Positions 32,191 to 44,269 of a stretch of DNA of 64,000 bases are shown piece after piece. This stretch comes from Durusdinium trenchii (taxonomy: Eukaryota; Sar; Dinophyceae; Suessiales; Symbiodiniaceae), in assembly GCA_963970005.1 (NCBI GenBank), contig CAXAMN010003570.1, forward strand, positions 302,954-366,953. Reading direction: 5' to 3'. Numbering within the stretch: position 1 is the first letter of the stretch; each line of letters begins with the position of its first letter. Both the position numbers and the translations under genes were made by a program. The notes under the pieces are model-generated. The model saw nothing but the letters and a program-made list of their open reading frames with translations. It had not been told where the DNA came from and searched no databases.

Positions 32191-35100
32191 TGCACTTCAT
32201 GTCCGAAAACGAGCACGGCACCTGCACGAGAGCTTTGTCCCGGAAGCGCGAAAACCGCGACACCCACTTTATGCGAGCCTGCGCAGTCGAAATGGACATG
32301 AGGAATTCAAAAAGTAACTTTTGTGCGAGCCGGCCCATGCAAAATGCCGCAACCACACGCGCGAACCCTGATCTAAACCCGGCCCTTAACTCTTACGTAA
32401 GAACCCCTTAGTGCGGAGCACTATTTGGGGAAATACACCTAGTGTGCAAAGCAACCTGTCGCACCCTCCTGGTCCATGGCTACAATTTTCGAAGCCACAG
32501 CTGTCTTTGCCAAAAAGCAAGGCGTCACAGGCACTGTTGAGGACGCTGTGTCTGTGTCTACCTCTATTTCTGTGCGTGTATATTCGTCAACAACTTCAGT
32601 GTATCTGCCTCCTCATGTGGCATGGTTTCTGTCACGACGGTTGACGAGCTATGCCACTATCTTGGCGAAAGTGTTTCGGAGAGTTTTCTGCGTGCCTCAC
32701 AACGCCCTTAACCAATCTAGTTCGAGGGAAAATGTTTCCCGAAGAAACCTCCTCTCCTAACGTCGCTTTCTGCCATCTCCACCTCTCTGGTGTGGCACTA
32801 GCCGAAAAGGGTTACCTCTGGTCCCCTCTCCGAATGAGAATTCTTTGGTTGTGTGCAGCTCTTACACTAAAGTCACTAAAGCAAAACCTCCGTGGGTGCC
32901 TAAGCAGAGAGAATACACAGGTACAAACCGCGAGAGAGAGAGAGAGAAAGGGAGAGCGCGGGCTATCTGTTGATCAGTGTGCAAACAGATTTGAGCAACG
33001 CTGTTCCTTTCAATTGAATGAATTCATACAAAGGTGGAACTCATCAGCGTGCTGCGCACGAAAGTTCCCGACTCTGCTGCAAGCACCCGACTTTGCTGCA
33101 ACATTTGCCACCGCGAAAGCAAATCGTGTAAGCAACTTGTGGTTGCCGCTTCATAAAGCAAAGGACCCTGGGCCGGACTTAGGACCAGCCACACGCATCA
33201 GGAAGATGTTTATAGAGGATGAGCCCCTGCTGCCACGACAAACATCCGTGCCGGGACACGAGAACCAAGAACCCAGTGCACTATTCACCACAACATGAGG
33301 CTGCGCCATGATCTGCTTGAGAGAAGTTTATAGAGCATGGGCAAGTGCGGCCACAGAAGGACAACGCCCCCGAATAACGTACAAGGACAACACGAGGACA
33401 CCAGGAGCACAATGTGGCCCTTGCCACAGACACAGAAGGACAAGACCCAGACAAGACCTTCAAAGCACGAACAACACCAGAAGGACAACAAAAGGACAAA
33501 GCGTTCGCCAGCGGCCACTGATCATGGCCAGCCTCCTTTTCCTAAGGGAGAACACAACAGTGAACTGTTTTTCGGCTTTTGATGCCTCAGCTCAGGACCC
33601 AGACATACACTAATGCCTGACCAAAGTGACGCTGACCAGGAAACTCACACACGAAGGAGAGTATCCTCGTGTCAGTCCAACTTCAGTCAGAACCGTGAAC
33701 CGTTTGGAGAGGAAAACAATGCCTTGGGCGAGGCTGTGAGAACAGGAAGTGGCAGGCATCCATGCAGCAAGGCTTGAGTCGAGGAGAAAGGACAAGTCGG
33801 GATCCCTGCAGCTGGGCAAAGAAGGAAAAGAACAATTCACTGAGAGTTGGACTGAAAGAACAAACGATCAGGATGATCAAGCCCAAGCAGCAAACAGGAG
33901 AAAACAGCTTAACATATATACATCCAGTCGGCCTGAGCCACCTTCCAGAACACCCATAAATAAAGGAGCTAGCAGCTACAGGGTCTTCCTGAAGTGGTGG
34001 ATGCAGCAAATGTTCATTGTCTCGGCGGTCGAGCCATTAGCGGCTGACGTTTGGGAGCCAACTCCTGCCATACAGAAAGCTGGTCTGACTCTCTCACCGT
34101 AACTACGATGACCATCAGTTGATGGACTAGATGACCTTCCTAGCTGGAATTGACCAAGGGTACAGGTTAATGATGCGCTGCAAGGCCGTTTTGTGTGCCA
34201 AATATTTTCTATACTCAGCCTTCCTATATTAGCTACAGTATCACCAACTGTTGCAAAAGGTTTTTGCTGTGTTCGCTCAACAAATCCCTCCCGCCAGACC
34301 ATCCAATTATACATGAAACAAGCACGATGCATGACGATATATCACAATGCATGTTGCGTTTCCATCAAAGCTCTTGAAGTCTTCTAGGTCGGTACGAAAG
34401 GGGTTCGAAAGCTTTTTTCATTCTTCCAAATAGGACATGCTGTTTGGAAGCTTCGAGCCTATGCTGAGACTTCGACTCTTTGTTGCATTGAGTACAGGAC
34501 AACTGACTGGTAAGGCCAAGCAGGCTTCAGCGGCAAGCAGCCACAACTTAAACTTAAGCATTGGCCATTTGAGGTATCCAGACGAGACTAAAGCACGTTT
34601 CACCAGTTAGCAAGTTCAGGATGGGGGAGAAACTTTCTCAGTAGTGATTTGGGCAAAGACATGCCACAAAAGGTGTCGTCTTTAGAAAGAAGCTGCCTGG
34701 TGGCAAAATCCTCGGAGTCCTCCACCATCCCCATCAGCCATCAACACCAATGAACCATGCCACTTTTCTGTAACCATCATCATCAGCAACAAACCTCTTG
34801 AACATCCGGAAGCATGTCTGCAGTTGATCAATGTGAGCACAAACCTGTCGCTGGGTTAACAAAGCCTTCCTCCAACCTGAGCTTCTTAGCCTACAATAGA
34901 ATTGAAGCCTTGATCTGTGCAGTCCATCGGTGCCCAACAACCGTATCATATACCGGAATGCAAAATGTCTTTACTTCTGTATGAGAATTGGTATTTCAAC
35001 ATCGGAGAGTCACAGGCCTCTGAGACAGGAAGTGATGCAGAGATCACTTCTTCTGCACACACTTCATCACTTAGAGCTGGGTGCTTGAATCCTCCCAGTC

Positions 35101-38085
35101 GCACAACTTGTGAACTGAGTGGAGCTGAGTCTGGAACATGTCGGGTGCTTAGCAGGCTGCAAGCTACTGCGGTTTAACTTATCCTGTCTCTTACACACTG
35201 GAACGGGCCAAGCAGTTTGGGAAAAACGTGTAATTTTCAGAGACGATGGATGCCATTCGTACAGCCTTCCACACTGCTGAGGCGGCGTGATGCATTGCGC
35301 TCAGCCGCCGAGCCTGCATGTATGTCAAGCATAAACAATCTTGAGAAATGATATGATGTGATATGACCTCTTCCAAAAAGGGTGGCTGAGTGTTCCATTT
35401 GCAGCCTCACCTTAGCCACTGGGATTTCAGTCTTCCAGCACACTGTACACATGTTCGGTAGAGGACTAGCACTCTGAGGTGGCATGCACAGCGGTCAAAG
35501 TGCAGCACGAAGTACTCCAGATCAGACCTTGTAAATGCTTTATAATTTATCCAAGCATCTGTGAAACACTAAGGGTGCTCCAAAATTTTCTGAGGGCATG
35601 GCTTCACCTTGATTTCACCATCCCAGGGGAAGGTCGTCACCACTTTCCTGGCTCACAATCCAAGCACACAATGTGATATCAAGTATATCACCTGATTTCT
35701 GCCTTAACTCAGCCGGAGGAGCGGGCATTTCGTTTTCTGTGGAGTTGCGAGCTGAAAGCGCAGAGGTCTGCCAATCGGGGCACCATATGCTGCCATGGCC
35801 TCAAGTGGAGGGAAAACCTTGCTACATCAGTAGGACTGAAGTTGTGGCACAAAAAGTTGCATTGGAGTTGGACCCTCAGAAGCACAACTGCACTAAGCCC
35901 TCCGCAAGTTGGACCCGCAAATCCTCCAAAACAATTGAGCAAACATGAAAAATGAACAAAGCTCTAAGCTCTAAAGCCAAAAAACACTCCTCCGAGTCCA
36001 GAGACGAACTCATGCTCTGCAGCAGCGCCTGCCAAGGACACGCTCAGGGACCCTGAGATCAAGTGCATCGCTACTTCTGAGATAGTACAAGAAGCCTGTC
36101 ACAACACCTTTTGACGCTTTGATGTGACGACTCTTCGGACTGTACTTTTCGATAATTCGGCACTTGTCAGAGACTGACTTTGCCAGTTCCTGACAGCACA
36201 CTATCAGGATTCTAGAAAGCAGCACACTTGGCACCCTAGCAAGGCAGCACAAGCACTATCATGCAAAGCCGAGCGCTTAAAGCTGAGCGCTCATAGATGC
36301 TTCGCTGTTCTGACCGCGGACGCAAGCCTCAGCGACCTCATATGCTTGCACAAATGTGTGGAAAGTCTCCTAGCAACGCCGAAGGAACATAATGTTGTAC
36401 ATGCACATGTACATATTTACATTCTTCTGTGACTGTAACTTATGTATGCAATGATGTATTGATTTATATACCTGGGTCCTTCTGTTTTTGGTTCCTCGCT
36501 GCTCCCTCATCCTCAGCTTTGTCCGATTTGGGTTGTCCGATGTGGGGTCCTTGGACTTCGAATCAAGTCGGCCCAAGGAGCAGGAGACAAATGCCAAGAA
36601 TTGCTGCTGCAGGCAAGGGAAACACAAGAAGGGCAAGTAACACAACATGTAGACACAGCTATCCAGAACTTGGACATTTGTAACGGATTGCTGTTCCAGG
36701 GAGGGGCAGACACAGCCGACCGAAGGACAGACACACTTATATGCAGTAAACAGAAAGTAACAGCAATCAGGAACCGCTTGGGGAATGAATTTGGAGGGAC
36801 AAGGCTCCGAGCGACGGCTCAATTCCCAAGCACAAACAGGTGATCCCACCCATCCTATCCACATCTATCCACGGCTGTAGCTTCAGACGGTGAATTATGA
36901 ATGTCGTCCCATGCAATCATCTTATGCAAGGTTTACACACACAGTGTGAGAGCTGTAGCAACTCAGCATGCGCCATCGATACCTTTGCGGCTCGAAACGT
37001 TTCACGCTTGCAATTGGTGCAACATGAAGAGTTGTTAGCTCTTGGGCTCTTGAGAGAATAAATAGGTGCTATGAACTACAGTGCACTGGGGCCTCAACTC
37101 AAGCTCAGTTGCTACATCTTCCAAGCTCTTGATGTCTGCTTCCCATTCAACCCATGGCACGCCTGCTTGGTCAAAAATGCATCTATGCCAAAAGCTAGAA
37201 GTCCCGTTTGATCCTTTTTGGTCTGCCTTCCTCAGCGGTAGCATCGTGCTCCACAAGAGCACTTATGCACGCAAGCTCCTAGAGCGTGCCAATAGCGATG
37301 CAAGCTTGTACAAAACGAGTTTCAAGACTTGGAACCCTTTGCAATGTGGTGAAGAATTTGAACCTCTGCCAAGCTCTGCTGCAAGCATTGCAATTGTTCC
37401 AGCGTCTTCTGTTGAACATCATGCTGTAGCTCCTGGTGAATAATTTGCAAAAAGTATTCCTCGCTCACATTCAAGCACATGTTCATTGTTCATCTTGTCA
37501 ATGAGTACTCCGTCGTCCACCTCAAGAGTCCCTAACTCTTCACGGCCATAGCGTCGAAGGTCCTGGCCACTCAGTTGAACAAGTTGCACCTAGCAGCTGG
37601 CACTCACTGCTCATTCATAGAAACACTGAAGATTGTTTTAGCGGTGCAACAACAGTCCTGCTGCAGTAGGAGGGAATGAACTCGCACACTGGATCCCCTG
37701 GCTCACTCCAATTCAATCTACAAAACAAAACAATTACGACCAGAAACACGGCCATGTTTGCTGAGATTAGAATACAACTGCACAGTGGCCAATGGGAGGC
37801 ATAAAAACACCTAAAGTGATAAAATCTGAAGATTTCGAAAGCTCAGCGTAGAGAACTTGTTGTTAAACACAAGTTGGGGCCCTACATCTGGCTTGCAACC
37901 TGCCTCAAAGAAAGGATGCCATCAACCACCCCATCCAGAGTTAAAGCTTCATTGTTGGATGTGATGAGACTGAAGAGTTCATTCGAAGGCAGCTCTGCAG
38001 ACACCTCACAAACAATTGCAAAATGATTGAAGAACTCGGAAGCCAAGCAAATTGAAATTCCAAAAACTAAGGGTTTAGATTTACA
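32191..38085. other. Stretch without recognisable gene
   Basis: Short frames occur on both strands, the longest 215 codons at 32651-33298 (plus), interrupted in composition by a GA run near 32933-32957. A degenerate AGGACAAC word recurs near 33355-33500. A protein-like minus frame at 34734-34949 (VCAHIDQLQTCFRMFKRF) could be an isolated exon but matches nothing I know. Confidence 0.35.
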
Positions 38086-38090
38086 TATAC

Positions 38091-38214
38091 TGAAAACAAG
38101 TGCGCCCCTTTTGGCGCTCTCGGTTCGAGCCTAGTTCAACCGGTGTGACACGTGTGCAACCAGTCATGTGCTTTCCTGATCATGGGTTCATTGGAATGCC
38201 ACTAAATCCTATCA
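38091..38214 (-). repeat. 3' LTR of copia element
   Basis: It differs from the 5' LTR at seven bases and one indel by my count, about 94 percent identity. Three of the seven differences are CG in the other copy and TG here, consistent with deamination of methylated CpG. Confidence 0.9.
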
Positions 38215-39071
38215 CCCCCCGTATGGCTGGCTGCGCACACCGGCTACATGGGCGTAGAGCTCGTGTCGATCGCCCTTGTAGATTGCTGCAGGAATGGTGA
38301 TGGTAGCACTGTCCTGCCGTTGTCATCGTCCACTCCTGTCTTTCCAGCATGAAACTTGTGTGTTCCAGTTGGTCTCGCGCCACCTGACATGCAGCAATGG
38401 CTTCCTGCTTCAGCTCACTGTTGCTTGCTTCCCACATTGTCATGGCCTCTTTGCCCTGCTTCAAATCTTCCTTCAACCGTTCGATCTCCAAGTCCTTCTC
38501 GCTCGGATCCACTTCCAATCGCTCTTTTTCTCTCAATACTTGGATGTAGTTCTCCCTCAACTCATCTCGTTCACCACGCAGATCAACATTCCTGTCTTGG
38601 TGTTCCAGGCATTGTTGCATCCACATGTCTCTCTCTCTTCTTTGTTTCTTTGATCTCCTTCATCCGTTCATGCTGCTCTTCACAGCTCGCCTCAAGCTGT
38701 ATGATCTTCCATTGCATTTCAACTTTCTCTGGACCAGCCTCACACTCGATCTCTGATGGCTGTGCGGTTGCTCCTGCCTTTGTCTGTTTGCACTGCATCA
38801 ACTGTCGTACTTTATTCCATACCCACCGAGCCAAGCTCAAGGCTCCGACAGCTGACAATGTTGCAACTGTAAAGAACACACGCGTCCACCACAGCTCATC
38901 ATTGTCCTCTGCATTGATTGCTGTCCCTGCACTGTTGTTGCTGCCATCTGTTGCGCTGATCTCCCTTGTCACATGCCCTCGGCTTGTCTGCAGTAGAGCC
39001 ATAGCGATGATCATGGCCACTCTTGCATTTCCTCCCAAGGCTTTCGACACCTTTCCTACGTTCTTCTTCAT
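38180..39071 (-). pseudogene. Envelope-like membrane/coiled-coil ORF after RNase H
   Basis: The ORF starts at 39071 within ATGA, overlapping the Pol stop codon. Its first 31 residues look like a signal peptide (basic start, then ARVAMIIAMALLQTSRG). A short hydrophilic part follows, then a membrane segment around RVFFTVATLSAVGALSLARW (residues about 64-83), then charged sequence. A slip in a GA run near 38630 changes the frame. The second frame (38180-38626) is a coiled coil (ERDELRENYIQVLREKERLE, IERLKEDLKQGKEAM) that reaches into the LTR. Joined, it would be about 300 residues. The layout is envelope-like, but no viral glycoprotein homology is claimed. Confidence 0.6.
38215..38220 (-). promoter_or_regulatory. 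Short polypurine tract before 3' LTR
   Basis: The minus strand reads GGGGGG directly before TGATAGG of the 3' LTR. The other copia element has a similar G-rich tract at the same place. Confidence 0.5.
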
Positions 39072-39871
39072 GTCCTCTTCTCTTTGATCTCACCATACTC
39101 TTCACGGCCAATCTTCTGGTCGTCTCCACCGATCATTTTGATCAATAATTTCAGACCTTTCATCCTGGCCTTGCTGAGGATCTTCGTCCCGATGTCACTT
39201 GTGTTGACTGAAGTTGGGACTCCAGTCACCCTCAACTCCTTTTCGCCAACCTTCTGCTGGAGCCATAGGAGTCCTGCTGCAATGTGTCTTGTCCTCCCCA
39301 CGCCAACTCTTCCAGCGAGGGACCTGGCTGCTGATGAATCACTGCGGCATACCATATCAACGTCTTCTTCTGTAAGAAACTGCCAACAGTGTTTGAGGAA
39401 TAAACCTTCACTGCAGCCCCCCACCATTGCAACATACTCACTTTCTCCTGAGGACAATGCGATGGACCGCTGACAACGTACATTGCTTTCCATGAGGCAA
39501 CCATTCAAGTACAGTTGTACTGAACTCACTGAACGGCGTGTATCTCGTTGACCAGCATAGTCTGCATCACACATCACTTCCAGAAAATGACTGCTGTCAT
39601 CCATACTCCATTCATAGATGTCCTCGTTGGTGTTGAACACGCGCTTGCCCCTTTGCCCACGCTCCAACAGCAAACCTTCGTCCATAGTTCCCAGAAGGTA
39701 GGAACTTACATGTTGCATAGCTTGCCATCCTTTCTTTGTGGGTCTCTGCATCAATGAAGCCAACCCTTGGGCCACAAATTGTATGTCCGGCCTGTCTGGT
39801 GCAATGTATGAGGAGTTTCCCCACTGCACTTCTGTACAACGTGACCTGTGCTGCAGGCATAGCCTCATCAT
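39068..39871 (-). pseudogene. copia RNase H
   Basis: The frame gives EVMCDADYAGQRDTRRSVS (first Asp), SIALSSGESEYVAMV (Glu) and CRSDSSAARSLAGRVGVGRT (third Asp) with RHIAAGLLWLQQKV, and TSDIGTKILSKARMKGLK at the end. The set of catalytic residues is complete in this piece. The frame's TGA overlaps the ATG of the next ORF as ATGA (39071-39068). Confidence 0.85.
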
Positions 39872-40596
39872 CTTTCTTCAGCTTCGTGAAGTTACCATCG
39901 CCTGGTGTCGATCTGGGATTCCTGTTCAACACATTTGTGACCTTGGCCAACTCCTTGATGTGCTCTTGATCTGGCCTGATGGTGACGCCCTTGTCCACGA
40001 TCTCCATGCTCCTCTTCAAGTAGTGGAATGGACCTGCATACAATGGCCCCGTCTTCTCTACCCTCCAAGACTTGCTCTCCATGAACTTGATGAATCGCTC
40101 AACCTCATCTTCAACTCCGACAATCAGCAGATCATCGACGTGGATGGTCAGGTAGAGCTTTCGCTTGTTCCCACCTTCAACTCTCGTAGATGACCTCATC
40201 ATCGTTGGCTGCATCGCATCCTGCTCCAAACCAAACTCTTTGGCCACCTGGCAAAATTTTTGGGCAGCTGCATTCCACTGGCCTGGCAGATTCTTCTTCA
40301 ATCTATACTTTCCATTCTCTGTGATGATCATGGCTTTCTCATCTGCCGGCTGGTCCATCAGCAAAAATGCGTAAAGCATACCCAGTAATCATCTGAAGGT
40401 GCAACAGCATACGGACGACCACTGATGCTGAGGTTGGTGCAAAAGCGTCTTCTGTAAATACTGACCATTTGAACTGGCGGCCTACCAGTCGAGCTCGCCT
40501 GAACCAACCTCCTTGTTCATCTCGGTGCTTCCAGGTCACCAACATCTTTGAAGTCAGGACATAGGAGCCTTCCTCCTCTGTCTCATTCTCTTTCAT
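39612..40596 (-). pseudogene. copia reverse transcriptase, frameshifted
   Basis: The first frame (40339-40596) has SKMLVTWKHRDEQGGWFRR, ARLVGRQFKWSV and DAFAPTSASVVVRMLL, the fingers of copia RT. A frame change near 40370 falls where the motif A aspartate should be, and that residue is missing. The second frame (39612-40379) gives AFLLMDQPADEKAMI and the motif C stretch YLTIHVDDLLIVG, with His in place of Tyr in YVDD, then WRVEKTGPLYAGPFHYLKR. A further frame change near 39800 leads to RNase H. Confidence 0.85.
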
Positions 40597-41522
40597 CTTC
40601 TGAGCACTCCCATCTTCTCAACACGCTCTTCTTCGATCTTGCATGCCTCAGTGTCCAACACCTTCAATTCCTCATCAGACAACTCTGGAGGTCTGTCCTT
40701 GATTGCTTCTCCATTCTCCTCATCTTCACTGATGTCGTTCACAACCTCTTGCAAGATCTTCTCAGCTTCCAGTTCATCTCCTCCTGGAAACATCTCCTGA
40801 ATGCTCTTGATCTGCTTCTTGGGGCTTGCCACTTCATCATCCTTCTCCCACGGCATAGCAAAGAGCTCACGCTTCACGCTTCCCTTCAGGAATGGCATTT
40901 CAGGTGTCTTTGAATCGGGCTCTGCAATCCTCTGTCTCTTTGGGCTCTCTTGTGGGTCCTCCGTCATGAAGTTCCTTGCTGGTTCTCCTTGCATGACTTT
41001 TGGTATTGGCAGTCTTGCTGGCCTCTTGTATTCTCCACTGGCCATCGATGTAGACGTGGTTCTCGCCTGTTCATCTGCTACCTCGCCAGCACGTTCAGGC
41101 TTCTTGACAGCCTTTGGCATTGGAGTCCTCGGTACTGGTGTCTTCAGTCCCGGTGTGAATAGCGCTGGTGTCATTCCAGGTGTTCGTGCTGTCTGAGGTA
41201 GCCCAGGGGTTTGATCTCCACCTCCACGGCCATGAAGTCCCAAAGCGACTTGTTCAGAAGATGAGGCAACCTTCTCATCACCTGCTGCATCTTCCTCAGG
41301 CGCTGCCAGCCTTTGTCTTGCTTCAAACCGTGCCCCCATCAAGATGCCTTGCACTGAGTACTGCCATGGAAGTCCTTTGCATGCCACCAGCATCTCGAAT
41401 TGATCTGGTAGTCTTCGGATGGACCTGGCTTCGACAGCTCCTGCTCTTGTCAAACATATGTGGCTGTCGCTCCATGCACTCTTTCCAACCCAAACTCCTT
41501 TCTTGTAGACTGGCTCTCCCAT
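40593..41522 (-). pseudogene. copia Pol linker between integrase and RT
   Basis: It begins GEPVYKKGVWVGKSAWSD, the piece that closes integrase in copia Pol. It continues through a Pro/Thr-rich spacer (TPGMTPALFTPGLKTPVPRT) into an acidic region before RT. It is in the same frame as the preceding integrase tail, separated by one TGA. It stops at 40593 and the RT frame starts across it. Confidence 0.65.
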
Positions 41523-41531
41523 GTGCTTTAG

Positions 41532-42630
41532 TCAAGCCACATCTTTGAACAGGACAACTTCTCCCCACAGCACCACCTTTCCAGCATACTTGCTGTCGGT
41601 CATCATTTCGTAGGAGGTAGCACCATTGATCACCCTGTATCTCGTCAGCAACCAAGCTGCATGCCGAAAGGACCATGGATACGCACGCATCACTCCAGTC
41701 AGCTTGACTCCAGCCTTCTCCTCAGCGAATGCTCTCAAGGTGTTTGCGAGCTTTCGCGCCGATTGGACTGTCCTCTCGGCCTGTCCATTTGACTGATGTT
41801 GATCGCGGCTGGTGGTCCTGATCTCTGAGCTCAAACCCAGTGATGCACGAGCATGTTTGGATGGCTCTCAATATCTGCCGCGTCGATCGCTCACCGTCAG
41901 CTTGAAAGATCATTGGCTGTCCACCACCGACTTGCACGCTGAACCTGGCGATCTCCTCGGTGATCTGTTTCAACGAGACACTTCCCTTGGCTGCCACTGG
42001 GATGCACACCACGGCCTTTGTCTCAGACTCGGCAACATACAACGCCGTACCCAGTTGCTTCTCCTCCTCAGCGCCTCTGGTGTACGTGCAGCCAAAGTCG
42101 AAACTGATGACGCTCCTCCCACGGTCTTTGACTTGATTTCTATCTGCCTCGGTTCTGGCATCTTCTTTTGCACGAGTTGCAATGCAAGTCTGACACCATG
42201 CCTTATAAGGAATGTGGGTGAGTTGATGCATCTCCTGTTCATGTCTTGGCGGAAGCTTTGGAGTTGGAACTGGTACTGCTTCTCGACGTGCTTCCGAGTA
42301 TAGCCTCTGGGCCACTTCAAAGGCCACTCTTTCTTCTTGCTTGTACTTGTACTGTTGTAGGCGCCGAAGAACTCTCATCTTCGATCCTGAAGTGGGCAGT
42401 CCCAGTTTCTGGCATGCACTCTGCAGCTCCTTCAGCTTGTTGTCCTCCGTGTACTTGACATCGTCGATCTCCACATCTAGCGCATCTGGATAAACAAACT
42501 CAACGTCATCTGCCACCTGAGGTCTTGAGCCGTCTCCTCCGGCTGCCAGTACTGGAATCTCTCCTCCTTCACCTTCTTCTTCCTCTGGCCATGACGCCGG
42601 CTCATCTCCAATCAAGGGATATTGGCTCAC
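41532..42630 (-). pseudogene. copia integrase with SAP-like motif
   Basis: From the N-terminus: a SAP-like helix-turn-helix (KLKELQSACQKLGLPTSGSK), the HHCC zinc-binding box (HEQEMHQLTHIPYKAWCQTC), then the core with SFDFGCTYT (first Asp) and MIFQADGERSTRQIL (second Asp). After a frame change near 41830 comes QSNGQAERTVQSARK with the Glu. The enzyme would insert element cDNA into DNA. A TGA at 41532 falls in frame before GEPVYKKGVWVGK, probably a Trp codon lost. The SAP-like part may help bind chromatin or DNA, which is an inference. Confidence 0.8.
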
Positions 42631-42660
42631 AGGGACCTCAGAGTTCGGTACGAAGTAGTC

Positions 42661-43485
42661 CTACAGGGCTCCTGGTGACACAAATGTCAAAGCTGGCCTT
42701 GGACCAAGTGGGATCTCTCTGAATGGCAGTGTAGATTTGGCGTCGCCCACATTTTCCACCTGCTCCCACAACCCATCTCCATCTTTCACTTTCAGCAAAA
42801 TCATTTGGCAGCTCCATTCTGGACCAAAGCTGTCGCTTGCATCATGGAAGAAACGGGCATGTGGGTTCGAATACACCACCACTCCATTTGGCAAGACACG
42901 CCATCCAGGAATTCGTTCAAGTAGGGCCAACTCCCTGGAAATGTAGCCCCACAACATCTCCTTCTTGGCCTGCGCAGGAAAGATTCTCTGTTGCCCATGA
43001 ATTGCCATCTCCATCACTGGGCTGTCCGACAAGTCCATAGGCTCCTCCTTGATCTCCTTGTTCCTGAGCCGCCAATTCTCCCAACGGCCAAGCCTTTCTC
43101 TCACGGCTCCATCATCGCTGCTACTGCCTTTCACCTCTACTTCTACATCTCCTGACTCTTCTGTTGTGTAGCCTGGAGATCTCTCATCTTTTTCGATCTT
43201 CTGTTTCTTTTTCACTGGGCTCTCCGTGACAATCTTCTCGTTCTCCTCGGACAGCTCCAACATCATGTCCACGAACTCTCGATCAGCCGATTTCTCCTCA
43301 GCATTCTCATTCTCCTCCTGCTGAGGACATGCACTGTGCGCATCTTCCTTCATCATGGCATTCACTTCTCTCTCTTGCTTCTTGTTCTCCTCCATCTCAA
43401 TTGACTCTCTCCTCTTCTGCTCATCTTCATCGTCTACTGGCTCTTCTCCTTCTGCTCGAACAGCGCATACTTTCACATCCATCAT
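42661..43485 (-). pseudogene. copia Pol spacer, acidic, before integrase
   Basis: The 274-codon frame is rich in Glu, Lys and Asp (many EEN, EEK words) and ends in a compact region (GWRVLPNGVVVYSNPHARFF, then WSCQMILLKVKDG). An in-frame TAG at 42661 separates it from the integrase frame, which continues without shift. One base change would explain the break. No function is known for the spacer. Confidence 0.6.
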
Positions 43486-44269
43486 CCATCACAAGTGAGT
43501 TCCTCTCCAGACGTGTTGGAATCTGAAGACCTCGTTGGGGGTGATCCAAAAACATGCCATCATCATCTCGTGACAATGTCCATCCTTGTCGAAGAAGTCG
43601 TCCAAAGCTTAGCAAAGGATGGGTGACTCCTTGACCGAGAGCAAATTGCTCGATTAATTTGATGACCTCTCCATTTCGGGTCTGGGCTTGCAAACGTAGC
43701 CACCGGATTCCACTGCTCTTGATGGTTTCTCCTTGAGCGTCCACCATTTGCGCGGCTTTTCGTCCACCGGGGACGCCGAGGCGATAATATTCTTCTGGCG
43801 CGACCGCTCCGGAATCTAACGTCATCAGTACGGACTGGGGCCCTGCGGCATCCGTGATCATGAAAACCTGCAAAGGCAAATCCTCTTTCGTGCATTGGGC
43901 TCCCAACTCCTTGGTCTCTGTCTTGTTGATGGTGGCTTCCAACTGCGTATCCATGGTTGGCATCTCGAGGCAGTCATAGAATTCTTCTTCGTCTGATGGC
44001 TGCTCATCCAAATCGATCACTTTGATGGCCCTGACTGGCCAATCCTCGATCTCTTCCACCTCCATGTCCTCATAGCCTGAATCGTTCTCGGTCAGGTGGA
44101 AGATCTCCATTGTGGCCAATCCCGTGGGTGTGACCAGCCGTACCCGCCTGACACCGGGACGGGGCCCGGTGTGGGCTGAGGGAACAGTTGACACTCCTCC
44201 GCCTTGGCCTCCATCTGTCCTGTACGTAGTCGAGGTGGTCTTCTCTGCATTCTCCGCCTTCTCAACCAC
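43427..44269 (-). pseudogene. copia protease region
   Basis: The frame follows the zinc knuckle and reaches VLMTLDSGAVAPEEYYRLG, with the aspartic protease DSG triad, then FALGQGVTHPLLSFGRLLRQ, a stretch typical of copia proteases. A repeat-rich slip (GATGGATGATGGATG) near 43490 shifts the frame into the next segment. The enzyme would cut the Gag-Pol polyprotein. Confidence 0.8.

Noticed and set aside
38356..39087. 243-codon plus ORF
   Set aside because: It is antisense to the copia membrane/coiled-coil ORF and RNase H end, has no domain, and is explained by the codon composition of the opposite strand.
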